From NCBI GenBank assembly GCA_900321005.1, contig ONUF01000001.1, positions 1-64,000 on the forward strand: DNA of 64,000 bases, given 5' to 3'. How positions within the stretch are numbered: position 1 is the first letter of the stretch; each line of letters begins with the position of its first letter. Position numbers and translations under genes: made by a program. The notes under the pieces were generated by a model. The model saw only the letters and a program-made list of their open reading frames with translations. It was not told where the DNA came from and did no database searches. Of the stretch, positions 1 through 8,003 are shown one piece after another. Origin of the DNA: an uncultured Bacteroidales bacterium (lineage in GTDB: Bacteria; Bacteroidota; Bacteroidia; Bacteroidales; Paludibacteraceae).

Positions 1-8
1 GTTATTTT

Positions 9-1124
9 TCAATTCTTGATTTGTTTTGTTTTCTCTCCCAGTACGCACCATCTGATAACAGGAATTCGGCGTATTAGTTCTACTAACAGCGGCGACAACG
101 TAAATACGGCAACCGTAAGCAACACGTACATCGCAACCGGAGGAAGCGTTGTATAAACCTTCATGCTATACCCCAAACCGGAGATGATTATATAGTGAAC
201 TACATAGATAGCAAAACTATTGCGGCACATGTAATCTGCAAACTTGGATTTCCGGTCATCAAAGCAGGCAGCGAACCATCCGATCATGGCAAGACACATC
301 AGCCATCCATATACACAATTGAGTGGACTGCTTAGGTACACAGGAGTCGTGTTATCTTCACCGAAGGTAGTGATTAATAATGTTATACCGCTTGCTACGG
401 CGCACACCATCAGTGGTATCCATCCTTTTCGTAATGACGTTAATACATTTTCATGCGAGAAGACGAAGTATCCGCTCAAAAAGAAAAGAAGATAAAAGAA
501 TGGTTTGTATCCGTTATAAAGACCATCCAAACTTTCGGGACGAGGGTTCATGATCAGCGTTCGGGTACCTAACCAATACAATACGCCCAACAGGATAATT
601 CCTGCCAAACCCATCTTCCCGCAGAACCCGTAGAACCGATCTTGTGCATCCACCTTCCGAACGAGCAGCAAAACCAGACTGAACAACCATAGATCCTGTA
701 TAAACCATAACGGACCTGTTCCGCTCAGCGACCACGCCACATACTTAATGATGCCCGGAGTGTCGGCAAGCATGTCTATTCCATTCGTATAACTAAGTGT
801 ATGCGTGTTGAAATAACCGGCGATCCATTGAAAAACAAATAATCCTATTGTAGCAGGCACTAATAACTTGCGGGTGCGGCTTTGAAACCACTCTTTCTCC
901 GAATGTGCATCCAATGCGTACCGGGCACTGATACCTGCCAGCAAGAACAAAAGAGGCATGAACCAAGGATAGAGCAGATACATCACAAAATCTTGGTACT
1001 GAGGACCTCCGAAGCCACCTATTCCGCCTACTACCCCTTTGCCGTTGTAGTAGTAAATAACGTGGTAAAAGAGTACCAGCAGTACGGTCACCCAACGTAA
1101 ATTATCGATCCAATGTTTTCTTAT
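9..1124 (-). CDS. Membrane acyltransferase, acyltransferase-3 family
   Basis: Integral membrane O-acyltransferase of the acyltransferase-3 (OafA-like) family, which transfers acyl groups to sugars or other envelope molecules; the substrate cannot be told. About ten hydrophobic segments are visible along roughly 370 residues. The family's R-x10-H catalytic motif is present as LRW followed ten residues later by FYH. The first conventional start is GTG at 1091, but it lies one codon after the TGG that follows the catalytic Arg codon (1097-1095), so it would remove the Arg and the conserved HWIDNLR block. The frame stays open upstream. The only plausible start near the preceding gene end is ATA at 1124-1122, overlapping the gldB stop as ATAA. 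I therefore extend the gene to 1124. It is last in a long minus-strand run. The family is clear, the start uncertain. Confidence 0.8.
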   Translation of the reverse strand: MRKHWIDNLRWVTVLLVLFYHVIYYYNGKGVVGGIGGFGGPQYQDFVMYLLYPWFMPLLFLLAGISARYALDAHSEKEWFQSRTRKLLVPATIGLFVFQWIAGYFNTHTLSYTNGIDMLADTPGIIKYVAWSLSGTGPLWFIQDLWLFSLVLLLVRKVDAQDRFYGFCGKMGLAGIILLGVLYWLGTRTLIMNPRPESLDGLYNGYKPFFYLLFFLSGYFVFSHENVLTSLRKGWIPLMVCAVASGITLLITTFGEDNTTPVYLSSPLNCVYGWLMCLAMIGWFAACFDDRKSKFADYMCRNSFAIYVVHYIIISGLGYSMKVYTTLPPVAMYVLLTVAVFTLSPLLVELIRRIPVIRWCVLGEKTKQIKN

Positions 1125-2122
1125 GGTTTGTAGTAACTTTCTTCTAAGATTTTTTGTGCGTCCGGTTCTGCCATCAGTTCCTGCAGGCTCACGGCTTCAT
1201 TATGCGCCATATAACTCTCTGCAATACGCCAACCGAGCCATATGCCCAAGCGCCCCGGGGCATCTTGTGACACCTCTGACGTGAATGGCCCATCGTTCAG
1301 ATAACTCGTCAATACCAGACTCTCGGTCTTGAAAAGATCGCGTTTGTCCATCACGAGGTGCCAGATCGCTTCTTCGTTCTTCACACACCAGTTCCATTGC
1401 TCTTTCGTCCATCCCATGATTTCATACCCCGGCAGTTCATCAAAGATCTGCGCCGTCAGGTACATCACCTTCCCTCTGTACATCATCTGGTCTAACAGCC
1501 GGCTTTTGGTACTCGTATAAGGGATCGTTCGGAACAGGTACGCACTCACTACATCCACCGGGATACACTCCTTGCGCATCGTCTGTTTCTGGTACTCATA
1601 TACTACGCGGTTGTAATACTCATAATGGCTCCCCAGATACATGTCCGCGCCGACACCGATGAGCTCGTCGTTGAAGTAGATAGGCGTCTGAAAACCCGAT
1701 ACGAACAGATAGAACGTCGGCAGTTCCGTCTCCGGATAGAGGTAACCGATTCGCGCAAAAGCCTTTCCAAGCGCTTGCTCCAAATCCTTTACGTCCGCAA
1801 ACACCTCTTGCTCCTTCGCGTTCGTCTGCTTGAAGCCGTACATCGTATCGTTCAGAAACAGCGGTAACTGCTGCTCCAGATACAAAGTATCTGCCGACGG
1901 GATGCCCAAGATATCTTCTACCCACAAGGGCATAAACTCCGGGTACTCGTCATACAGCACTTTCACATCCTGCGCCACGGTCGCCTCGTGCACATTCAGC
2001 AAGGCCTTGTCGAAGCGCACAAACTCCACCGTCTCCGGCTCCAAATCCTTCGGGAAATAGGTCCGACCTTTGTTACACGCGCAAAGGGCAAACAGACACG
2101 CTATAAAAAGATATTTTTTCAT
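1121..2122 (-). CDS. gldB: GldB-type gliding motility/T9SS-associated lipoprotein
   Basis: Lipoprotein of 333 residues. A signal peptide ends in a lipobox at Cys16 (LCA-C). The body has GldB-family features: an early RFD segment, a YLG-x-HYEYYN stretch near the middle, and a C-terminal block with [10 protein letters not shown] and [16 protein letters not shown]. GldB is required for gliding in Flavobacterium and is widely retained in Bacteroidota. In non-gliding Bacteroidales its role is poorly known but is tied to the cell envelope and type IX secretion. Its ATG overlaps the stop of the upstream LolD-like gene as ATGA, so translation is probably coupled. The stop overlaps the proposed start of the acyltransferase gene. 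Confidence 0.85.
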   Translation of the reverse strand: MKKYLFIACLFALCACNKGRTYFPKDLEPETVEFVRFDKALLNVHEATVAQDVKVLYDEYPEFMPLWVEDILGIPSADTLYLEQQLPLFLNDTMYGFKQTNAKEQEVFADVKDLEQALGKAFARIGYLYPETELPTFYLFVSGFQTPIYFNDELIGVGADMYLGSHYEYYNRVVYEYQKQTMRKECIPVDVVSAYLFRTIPYTSTKSRLLDQMMYRGKVMYLTAQIFDELPGYEIMGWTKEQWNWCVKNEEAIWHLVMDKRDLFKTESLVLTSYLNDGPFTSEVSQDAPGRLGIWLGWRIAESYMAHNEAVSLQELMAEPDAQKILEESYYKP

Positions 2123-2769
2123 TCGATCACTCCGTCTTTGATTTCGATGATGCGGTCGGCAATCTGCGCCAACTCCTTGTCGTGCGTCACGAGCAGAATC
2201 GTCTGACCGTACTCTTTGCGTAACTGCAGCAACAAATCGCTCAACTCTTTCTTGTTTTTTTCGTCCAGACTGCCCGTCGGTTCGTCGGCCAGGATGATGT
2301 CGGGACTCATCATCAACGCCCGTGCGGCCGCCACACGCTGTTTCTCACCGCCGGACAACTCATTCGGCTTATGGTCCATTCGGTCACCGAGCCCTAACTC
2401 ACGCAGTAACTTCTCGGCCCGCGGTTTGTACTCGCTCTCTTTCTGACGCGCGATCATCGCCGGGATGCAGACATTCTCCAGCGCCGTGAACTCCGGCAAG
2501 AGTTGGTGGAACTGGAAGATAAAACCGATATGCTTGTTGCGGAACGCCGCCAACTCGCGGTCTTTCATCGCAAAGACCTTCGTCCCTTCGATAACCACTT
2601 CGCCTTTCGTCGGCCTGTCCAGTGTGCCGATAATTTGCAGCAAGGTCGTCTTTCCCGCACCGGACTTACCGATGATGGCGACGATCTCACCTTTCTTCAC
2701 GCTCAGGTTCACGCCCTTCAGCACTTCCAAGTCTCCGAAGGACTTATAGATGTTCTTAACTTCTATCAT
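2119..2769 (-). CDS. lolD: LolD-type ABC transporter ATP-binding protein
   Basis: ATPase of 216 residues counted from the preferred ATG at 2769. Walker A is GKSGAGKTT (residues 34-42), the signature is LSGGEKQR (about 137), and Walker B with the following Glu is IILADEPTG (about 160). This is the LolD/MacB-like subgroup that powers lipoprotein release from the inner membrane or MacB-type export. No LolC/E permease is next to it, so the partner is elsewhere. A longer frame begins at 2790, but its extra residues come from a heptamer repeat (2773-2802) and overlap tsaE, while alignment to the family starts at [12 protein letters not shown]. It sits between tsaE and gldB in the same run. Confidence 0.85.
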   Translation of the reverse strand: MIEVKNIYKSFGDLEVLKGVNLSVKKGEIVAIIGKSGAGKTTLLQIIGTLDRPTKGEVVIEGTKVFAMKDRELAAFRNKHIGFIFQFHQLLPEFTALENVCIPAMIARQKESEYKPRAEKLLRELGLGDRMDHKPNELSGGEKQRVAAARALMMSPDIILADEPTGSLDEKNKKELSDLLLQLRKEYGQTILLVTHDKELAQIADRIIEIKDGVIE

Positions 2770-2772
2770 ATT

Positions 2773-2802
2773 CCAATCATCAATTATCAATTATCAATCG
2801 TC
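2773..2802. repeat. TCAATTA heptamer array at the tsaE/lolD junction
   Basis: CCAATCA, TCAATTA, TCAATTA, TCAATCG in 7-nt register. It encodes the end and stop of tsaE on the minus strand and continues into the spacer before the LolD-type gene. Confidence 0.72.
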
Positions 2803-3250
2803 TCTCTCCGTTTTCTTGCGGCTCGATCTTCACCCATACCGTGTCTTCCGGCAACAAAGCCTCAATCTTCTCCGGCCATTCGATGAAACAATAGTTGCCC
2901 GAATACAGATATTCTTCCGCGCCGAAATCCATCGCCTCGCGGATATCCTTCAACCGGTAACAATCGAAATGGTACACCTCGCCCTTGTACGGGTGTTCCA
3001 CATCATACACATTCACGATCGCAAAGGTCGGACTGTTGACGATATCGACCGAACCCATCTGCTCGACTAACTTTTTGATGAAAGTCGTCTTACCCGCACC
3101 CATCGCTCCGTCGAACGCAAACACCCGATGCGGTTCGTTTGCCTTCAAAAGTTCCAACGCACTCACTGTCTCATTTTTCTCATTCAATATCAAAATGTTG
3201 GAATTGTCGTCTAATTTCAGCGTATAAGTAGTCATATTCTTGCCTTTCAT
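2780..3250 (-). CDS. tsaE: tRNA threonylcarbamoyladenosine biosynthesis ATPase TsaE
   Basis: P-loop protein of the YjeE/TsaE family, which works with TsaB and TsaD to make t6A37 in ANN-decoding tRNAs. Walker A is GAMGAGKTT (about residues 48-56). The family markers [17 protein letters not shown] and the FIEWPEKI segment near the C-terminus are all present. Length is 156 residues, normal for the family. A second in-frame ATG at 3235 with an AAAGG tract about nine bases upstream may be the true start. The start at 3250 lies 7 nt behind the uvrC stop. The last codons (LIIDN-stop) are written in a heptamer repeat that continues into the spacer before the LolD-like gene. Confidence 0.9.
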   Translation of the reverse strand: MKGKNMTTYTLKLDDNSNILILNEKNETVSALELLKANEPHRVFAFDGAMGAGKTTFIKKLVEQMGSVDIVNSPTFAIVNVYDVEHPYKGEVYHFDCYRLKDIREAMDFGAEEYLYSGNYCFIEWPEKIEALLPEDTVWVKIEPQENGERRLIIDN

Positions 3251-3257
3251 TCAATTC

Positions 3258-5075
3258 TCAGAGACTTATTTTGGCCTGAATTTGCTCGTAAATGTCTGAT
3301 CCTCTGCGTTTTCCGAGCAATTTGATCCATTCGTCCTTGCTCGCTGCTCTAGCGCGTTTCACAGAACCGAAATGTGTCAGTATTTTTTGCTTCGTAACCT
3401 CTCCAACTCCCTGTAAATCATCAAGTTGGCTATGTATCTGGGCCTTGCTGCGCTTCGCTTTGTGGAACGAAATGGCAAATCGGTGCACTTCATCCTGTAT
3501 ATTCGTCAACAATCGGAACACTTCACTCGTCACGGGCATCGAGATCTCCTTCGGCGGAAAACCAAACAACAAAGTCTGCGTCCGGTGTTTGTCGTTCTTC
3601 TTCAATCCCGCTATCGGAATGCGTAAGCCCAACTGATCTTCCACCGCCTCGCGGATGGCATGCATCTGACCAAGACCTCCATCGGCGATAATCAAGTCCG
3701 GCATTTGTCCGTTTTCATCGAGCAAATGTTGGTATCGTCTTCGTACGACCTCGCGCATACTCGCATAGTCATCCGGACCCTCCACGGTCTTGATATCAAA
3801 TTTCTTATAGTCGCTCTTACTCGGTTTCGCCATCCGATAAACCACGCACCCGGCTACGGCGCTCTCGCCTTGTATATTCGAGTTATCGAAGCAATCAATC
3901 CACTTCGGCATCTTCTCCAACCCCATCATCTGCTGTAACTCCGTCAGGATTCGTACACCCCTTTGCTCCGGATTGAGTTTATCGTCCTGTTTCAATCGGT
4001 CTAATTTATACTGTCGTACATTCTGCATCGCCAGGTCCAACAGTTTCTTCTTGTCTCCACTCACGGCAATATGGATATGCAGCGAATCATCAAAAACCTC
4101 CGGAATGAACGGAACAATCACATCTTTCGTCTCGCTCTCTAACCGCTCTCGTAACTCCATCATTCCCATCGCCAACAACTCCTCTTTCTCTTCCTCCATC
4201 TTTCGCCGGTACTCAATCGTCTGACCTTGCACGATCGATCCGTTATGGACATGCAGCATCGCGATATAGACCTTGTCATCCTGTTCGTCGTAACCGAAGA
4301 CATCCGTATCTTTTGCCGATGAATTCGTGATAATTGTCTTGCTCTTGAACTGCTCGAGCAACTCGATCTTGCGCTTCAGATCCGCTGCTTCTTCGTATTT
4401 CATCTCCGCCGCCAGCGCCAGCATCTGCTCCTCTAACTGATGCCCGATCTCGTGCGCGTCTCCCTTAATCAACTTCCGTGCCTGGTCTATCCACTCGCCG
4501 TATTCTTCTTTTCCTTTTCCCTCGCAGATACCGCAGCAGTTCTTAAGATGGTATTTGAGGCACACCCGCACCTTCTTTTTCTCGATGGAATCGGCTGTTA
4601 GCGGCATGTTACAGGTTCGTATCGGATATAGTTTATGGATCAACTCCAACACCATCTCTACCGTATTGCCGAAACTGTACGGCCCGTAGTACTCCCCTGC
4701 TTTCTTGTTGATTGTCCTTGTCTTAAAGATCCGCGGATACGCCTCTTTGGTGATACAAATGCTCGGGTAACTCTTTCCGTCCTTCAGTAAGATGTTATAC
4801 CGCGGTTGGTATTGCTTAATGAGGTTGTTCTCCAAGAGAAACGCATCCTGCTCGCTTGCTACAACTACATATCGTATATCCGCTATATGACTGACCAACT
4901 GCCGCGTTTTCGAAGATTGATGGTCCTTGTTGAAATAACTGTTCACCCGCCGGTGAAGGTTCTTGGCTTTACCTACATAGATGATCTGCCCGTCCTTGTC
5001 GAAGTACTGGTACACGCCCGGACTCTCCGGTATACGCTTCAGTAAGAGGGCAATATGATCATCCTTCTTATTCAT
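3258..5075 (-). CDS. uvrC: Excinuclease ABC subunit C
   Basis: UvrC makes the two incisions in nucleotide excision repair after recruitment by UvrB. The 605-residue protein has the expected order: an N-terminal GIY-YIG nuclease (PGVYQYFD, IIYVGKAKNL, then NLIKQYQPRYN), a Cys-containing linker, a UVR helix pair for UvrB binding (EEAADLKRKIELLEQF), the RNase H-like C-terminal nuclease (DCFDNSN, DLIIADGG), and a terminal helix-hairpin-helix pair (LQGVGEVTKQKIL). Its start overlaps the end of apt by 8 bp, pointing to cotranscription. Confidence 0.97.
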   Translation of the reverse strand: MNKKDDHIALLLKRIPESPGVYQYFDKDGQIIYVGKAKNLHRRVNSYFNKDHQSSKTRQLVSHIADIRYVVVASEQDAFLLENNLIKQYQPRYNILLKDGKSYPSICITKEAYPRIFKTRTINKKAGEYYGPYSFGNTVEMVLELIHKLYPIRTCNMPLTADSIEKKKVRVCLKYHLKNCCGICEGKGKEEYGEWIDQARKLIKGDAHEIGHQLEEQMLALAAEMKYEEAADLKRKIELLEQFKSKTIITNSSAKDTDVFGYDEQDDKVYIAMLHVHNGSIVQGQTIEYRRKMEEEKEELLAMGMMELRERLESETKDVIVPFIPEVFDDSLHIHIAVSGDKKKLLDLAMQNVRQYKLDRLKQDDKLNPEQRGVRILTELQQMMGLEKMPKWIDCFDNSNIQGESAVAGCVVYRMAKPSKSDYKKFDIKTVEGPDDYASMREVVRRRYQHLLDENGQMPDLIIADGGLGQMHAIREAVEDQLGLRIPIAGLKKNDKHRTQTLLFGFPPKEISMPVTSEVFRLLTNIQDEVHRFAISFHKAKRSKAQIHSQLDDLQGVGEVTKQKILTHFGSVKRARAASKDEWIKLLGKRRGSDIYEQIQAKISL

Positions 5076-5607
5076 TCACTTCTATTCCGAAGAGACAATC
5101 GACGTTCTCTGCTTTGCCTTCCAGATACTCGCGCCCGTGCAGACCTTCCAACTCAATGATACAATTGACGTAGATTTTCTTGACGCCCAGTTTCTTCACC
5201 AGGTTAATAGCCGCTTCCATCGAACCGCCCGTAGCCAGTATATCATCATGTATCAGCACGACATCATCCGGGCTAAGCGCGTCTTTGTGCATCTGGATAG
5301 TATCTTCTCCATATTCCTTAGCATAGGTTACCGAAACCGTCTCAGCTGGCAACTTGTTCGGCTTGCGGATAGGCACAAATCCTATACCGAGTTCGATAGC
5401 TACCGCCGGGGCAACAATAAAACCACGCGACTCGATACCCACTATCTTGGTAATACCGAGATTTTTATACCGACTCACAATCTCATCGCGCATCCACTTC
5501 AGGCACTCCGGTTTGGCCAAAGCTGTGGTGATGTCCTTGAACTGTATGCCTTTAATCGGAAAATCAGGCACATTACGAATCGCTTTCTTTACGTCTTCTG
5601 CTGTCAT
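5068..5607 (-). CDS. apt: Adenine phosphoribosyltransferase
   Basis: Cytoplasmic salvage enzyme that joins adenine to PRPP to give AMP. The 179-residue length is typical of the family. The PRPP-binding motif is VVLIHDDILATGGSMEAA in the C-terminal half, and the adenine-site region FPIKGIQFKDIT is near the N-terminus. A 72-bp gap upstream separates it from mnmG and holds a perfect parS sequence and a hairpin. Apart from this gap the neighbouring minus-strand genes are nearly contiguous. Confidence 0.96.
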   Translation of the reverse strand: MTAEDVKKAIRNVPDFPIKGIQFKDITTALAKPECLKWMRDEIVSRYKNLGITKIVGIESRGFIVAPAVAIELGIGFVPIRKPNKLPAETVSVTYAKEYGEDTIQMHKDALSPDDVVLIHDDILATGGSMEAAINLVKKLGVKKIYVNCIIELEGLHGREYLEGKAENVDCLFGIEVNE

Positions 5608-5630
5608 ATAGTTGTTGTTTTTATGCTCTG

Positions 5631-5646
5631 TGTTCCACGTGAAACA
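5631..5646. promoter_or_regulatory. parS centromere-like ParB binding site
   Basis: The 16-bp sequence TGTTCCACGTGAAACA matches the bacterial parS consensus TGTTNCACGTGAAACA at every position, and is palindromic except for the N pair. It lies between mnmG and apt. In many bacteria parS sites cluster near oriC and mnmG/gidA. ParB would load here for chromosome segregation. No parA or parB is inside the window. The identity rests on the exact sequence match. Confidence 0.85.
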
Positions 5647-5653
5647 TTTTAGG

Positions 5654-5672
5654 TAGTTTGCTTTGCAAACTA
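5654..5672. other. Perfect 8-bp hairpin downstream of mnmG
   Basis: TAGTTTGC and GCAAACTA are separated by three bases, 8 bp downstream of the mnmG stop in the direction of transcription. No clear T-run follows on the minus strand, so it is not a standard intrinsic terminator. It may stabilise the mnmG 3' end or cause partial termination before apt. Confidence 0.5.
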
Positions 5673-5679
5673 AAATCGC

Positions 5680-7545
5680 TTATCTACCCATCAAAACGAG
5701 CAATACACTCACGTCATTCGGGCTTACGCCGGGTATGCGTTGGGCCTCGCCGATGGACTTCGGACGGATACGACTTAACTTCTGGCGCGCCTCTGTACTC
5801 AGACTCTGCACCTCCTCGTAATTGAAGCCATCCGGAATGCGTATTTGATCGAGGCGTTGCAACTTGGCTGCCTCCATCTGCTCGCGCTTTATATACCCCG
5901 CGTACTTAATCTGAATCTCGCAACTCTCCACGATCTCATCGGATAGATTCGCTGTCTTGGCTTTCAGTTCCGGCACTACTTCTGCCAGTTCTTTAATACC
6001 CACTTGCGGGCGTAAGATGAGTTCGCTGATCTTGCATCCCTCATGTAGCGGTGTACTGCCGATGGACTCCAACCATCCGTCGATACTTCCTTTGCGCACG
6101 GTGAAGGTCTGCATAAACTCGATGAAATCGGCGCAAGCTGATTCTTTCTTACACCATAAATCATATCGGTACTTATCTGCCAGCCCCATCTCATAACTTC
6201 GTTTGGTAAGTCGCTCATCTGCATTGTCCTGACGCAACAGGATGCGGTACTCGGCTCTCGAGGTGAACATACGATACGGTTCATCCACGCCTTTATTCAC
6301 CAGGTCGTCTATCAGCACACCGATATAACTCTCGTCTCTACCCATCGTGAACGGCGCACCGCCATGCACATTGATATGGGCATTCACGCCGGCTACCAAA
6401 CCTTGGCCTGCTGCCTCTTCATAACCCGTTGTACCGTTGATTTGACCGGCAAAAAACAGATTTTTAATCTGTTTAGTCTCCAGAGTGTGATGCAACTGAG
6501 TCGGATCAAAGAAGTCATACTCAATCGCATACCCCGGTCGGTACAGCACGATGTCTTCGAGTCCTTTCACGGTCTTTAGTCCCGCTAACTGCACTTGCCA
6601 AGGCAGGCTGCTGGAGAAACCGTTCACATAGTATTCATTGCTATCCACTCCTTCCGGCTCCAAGAATAACTGATGCGCTTCTTTGTCCGCAAAAGTAACG
6701 ATTTTCGTCTCTATGCTCGGGCAATAACGCGGACCTATGCTCTGGATTTGTCCGTTGAAAAGGGGGGAATCTTTAAGCCCTGCGCGTAGCGCTTCATGCG
6801 TATTCGTGTTGGTATAAGTGATCCAGCAAGGCATCTGTTTTAAGCCCCGCTTTACGGTATCGAGATAACTGAACTGGTGCCAGGTGTTATCGCCATCCTG
6901 CCGAATCATTTGGTCAAAATGAATAGACCGTGCATCCACGCGGGCAGGTGTACCGGTTTTCATCCGGTCGCTCTTGAATCCCAGCGCTACCAACTGCTCC
7001 GTCAAACCATAAGATGCAGGTTCGGAGATTCGGCCACCTTTGACCTGCGTCTTACCGCAATGCATGAGTCCGTTGAGGAAAGTGCCGTTGGTGAGTACCA
7101 CCGCCTGCGCCTCCATCTCGATGCCCAGGATGGTCTTTACACCGCATACCTTATTATCTTTGATAATAAGACTAACGGCGGTATCTTGCCATATATGGAG
7201 GTTCTCCGTACTGCTGAGTACTTTGATCCATTCCTCGATAAACCGTTTTCTGTCGCTCTGGCTGCGCGGACTCCACATAGCCGGTCCCTTGCTCTGGTTG
7301 AGCAAGCGGAACTGGATAGCGCTGCGGTCCGTGACGATACCCATCTGTCCTCCCAGCGCATCAATCTCACGCACGATCTGTCCCTTTGCGATACCGCCTA
7401 CGGCAGGATTGCAACTCATCTGCGCGATCTTGTTCATGTCCATCGTGATCAGCAAGGTCTTACTGCCCATGCGGGCAGCTGCACTCGCCGCTTCACAACC
7501 GGCATGACCGGCGCCGACTACTATCACATCGTATCTGAAATCCAT
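5680..7545 (-). CDS. mnmG: tRNA uridine 5-carboxymethylaminomethyl modification enzyme MnmG (GidA)
   Basis: FAD-dependent enzyme that with MnmE installs the carboxymethylaminomethyl group at wobble U34 of several tRNAs. The 621-residue protein starts with the dinucleotide-binding motif GAGHAGCEAA. It contains the family blocks MSCNPAVGGIAKGQIVREIDALGG, GRISEPASYGLTEQL and GQINGTTGYEEAAGQG, and the C-terminal MnmE-binding helical region with FNYEEVQSLSTEARQKL and PGVSPNDVSVLLV. It begins 1 bp after the end of the YraN gene. mnmG is often near the chromosomal origin, consistent with the parS site just downstream. Confidence 0.97.
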   Translation of the reverse strand: MDFRYDVIVVGAGHAGCEAASAAARMGSKTLLITMDMNKIAQMSCNPAVGGIAKGQIVREIDALGGQMGIVTDRSAIQFRLLNQSKGPAMWSPRSQSDRKRFIEEWIKVLSSTENLHIWQDTAVSLIIKDNKVCGVKTILGIEMEAQAVVLTNGTFLNGLMHCGKTQVKGGRISEPASYGLTEQLVALGFKSDRMKTGTPARVDARSIHFDQMIRQDGDNTWHQFSYLDTVKRGLKQMPCWITYTNTNTHEALRAGLKDSPLFNGQIQSIGPRYCPSIETKIVTFADKEAHQLFLEPEGVDSNEYYVNGFSSSLPWQVQLAGLKTVKGLEDIVLYRPGYAIEYDFFDPTQLHHTLETKQIKNLFFAGQINGTTGYEEAAGQGLVAGVNAHINVHGGAPFTMGRDESYIGVLIDDLVNKGVDEPYRMFTSRAEYRILLRQDNADERLTKRSYEMGLADKYRYDLWCKKESACADFIEFMQTFTVRKGSIDGWLESIGSTPLHEGCKISELILRPQVGIKELAEVVPELKAKTANLSDEIVESCEIQIKYAGYIKREQMEAAKLQRLDQIRIPDGFNYEEVQSLSTEARQKLSRIRPKSIGEAQRIPGVSPNDVSVLLVLMGR

Positions 7546-7546
7546 A

Positions 7547-8002
7547 TTATTTTTTCTTTCTTCCTATGGTGTGTCCGCGATGATGCCAACCTAAAAGGCC
7601 ACTGAAACTATTGGTGTGAATGGTTTTCAGACGCGGCACAAACGCGTTCTCTAAATGTCTTCTGTAGGTCACCTCGTTTGTGTTCGGATCAACCAATATG
7701 CCGATGATATCAAAGCGGGGTTCCTTTTCTATCCTTCGATATTTGATATAGGCGTTTGCTGCCGCTACCATCCTGCGCTTTTTGTCTTCATCTACATATT
7801 CCTCAGGAGACTTACCACCAAAAGTGGTAGTACGCGCTTTCACTTCAGCAAACACAATCTCTTTCTTGTTCTCTGCGATCAAGTCCACTTCCAGGTGACC
7901 CATACGCCAGTTATGCTCGAGGATCTTAAATCCTTTCTGCTCCAACATCTTTGCGGCCTCCGCCTCGCCGATGATTCCTATGGGATCGGTTACAAATGGC
8001 AT
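7547..8002 (-). CDS. YraN family (UPF0102) endonuclease-like protein
   Basis: Small protein with the YraN-type restriction endonuclease-like fold: GEAEAAKMLEQKGFKILEHNWR, then LEVDLIAENKKEIVFAEVKART, matching the D-(x)n-ExK nuclease pattern (Asp in VDLI, then EVK). The biological role of the family is not settled. The ATG at 8002 is preferred because the conserved block starts there and it begins 1 bp after the rodA stop; a longer frame to 8032 only adds residues overlapping rodA. The C-terminal tail of about 25 residues, ending in a lysine run, is longer than in most relatives. Confidence 0.85.
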   Translation of the reverse strand: MPFVTDPIGIIGEAEAAKMLEQKGFKILEHNWRMGHLEVDLIAENKKEIVFAEVKARTTTFGGKSPEEYVDEDKKRRMVAAANAYIKYRRIEKEPRFDIIGILVDPNTNEVTYRRHLENAFVPRLKTIHTNSFSGLLGWHHRGHTIGRKKK

Positions 8003-8003
8003 C

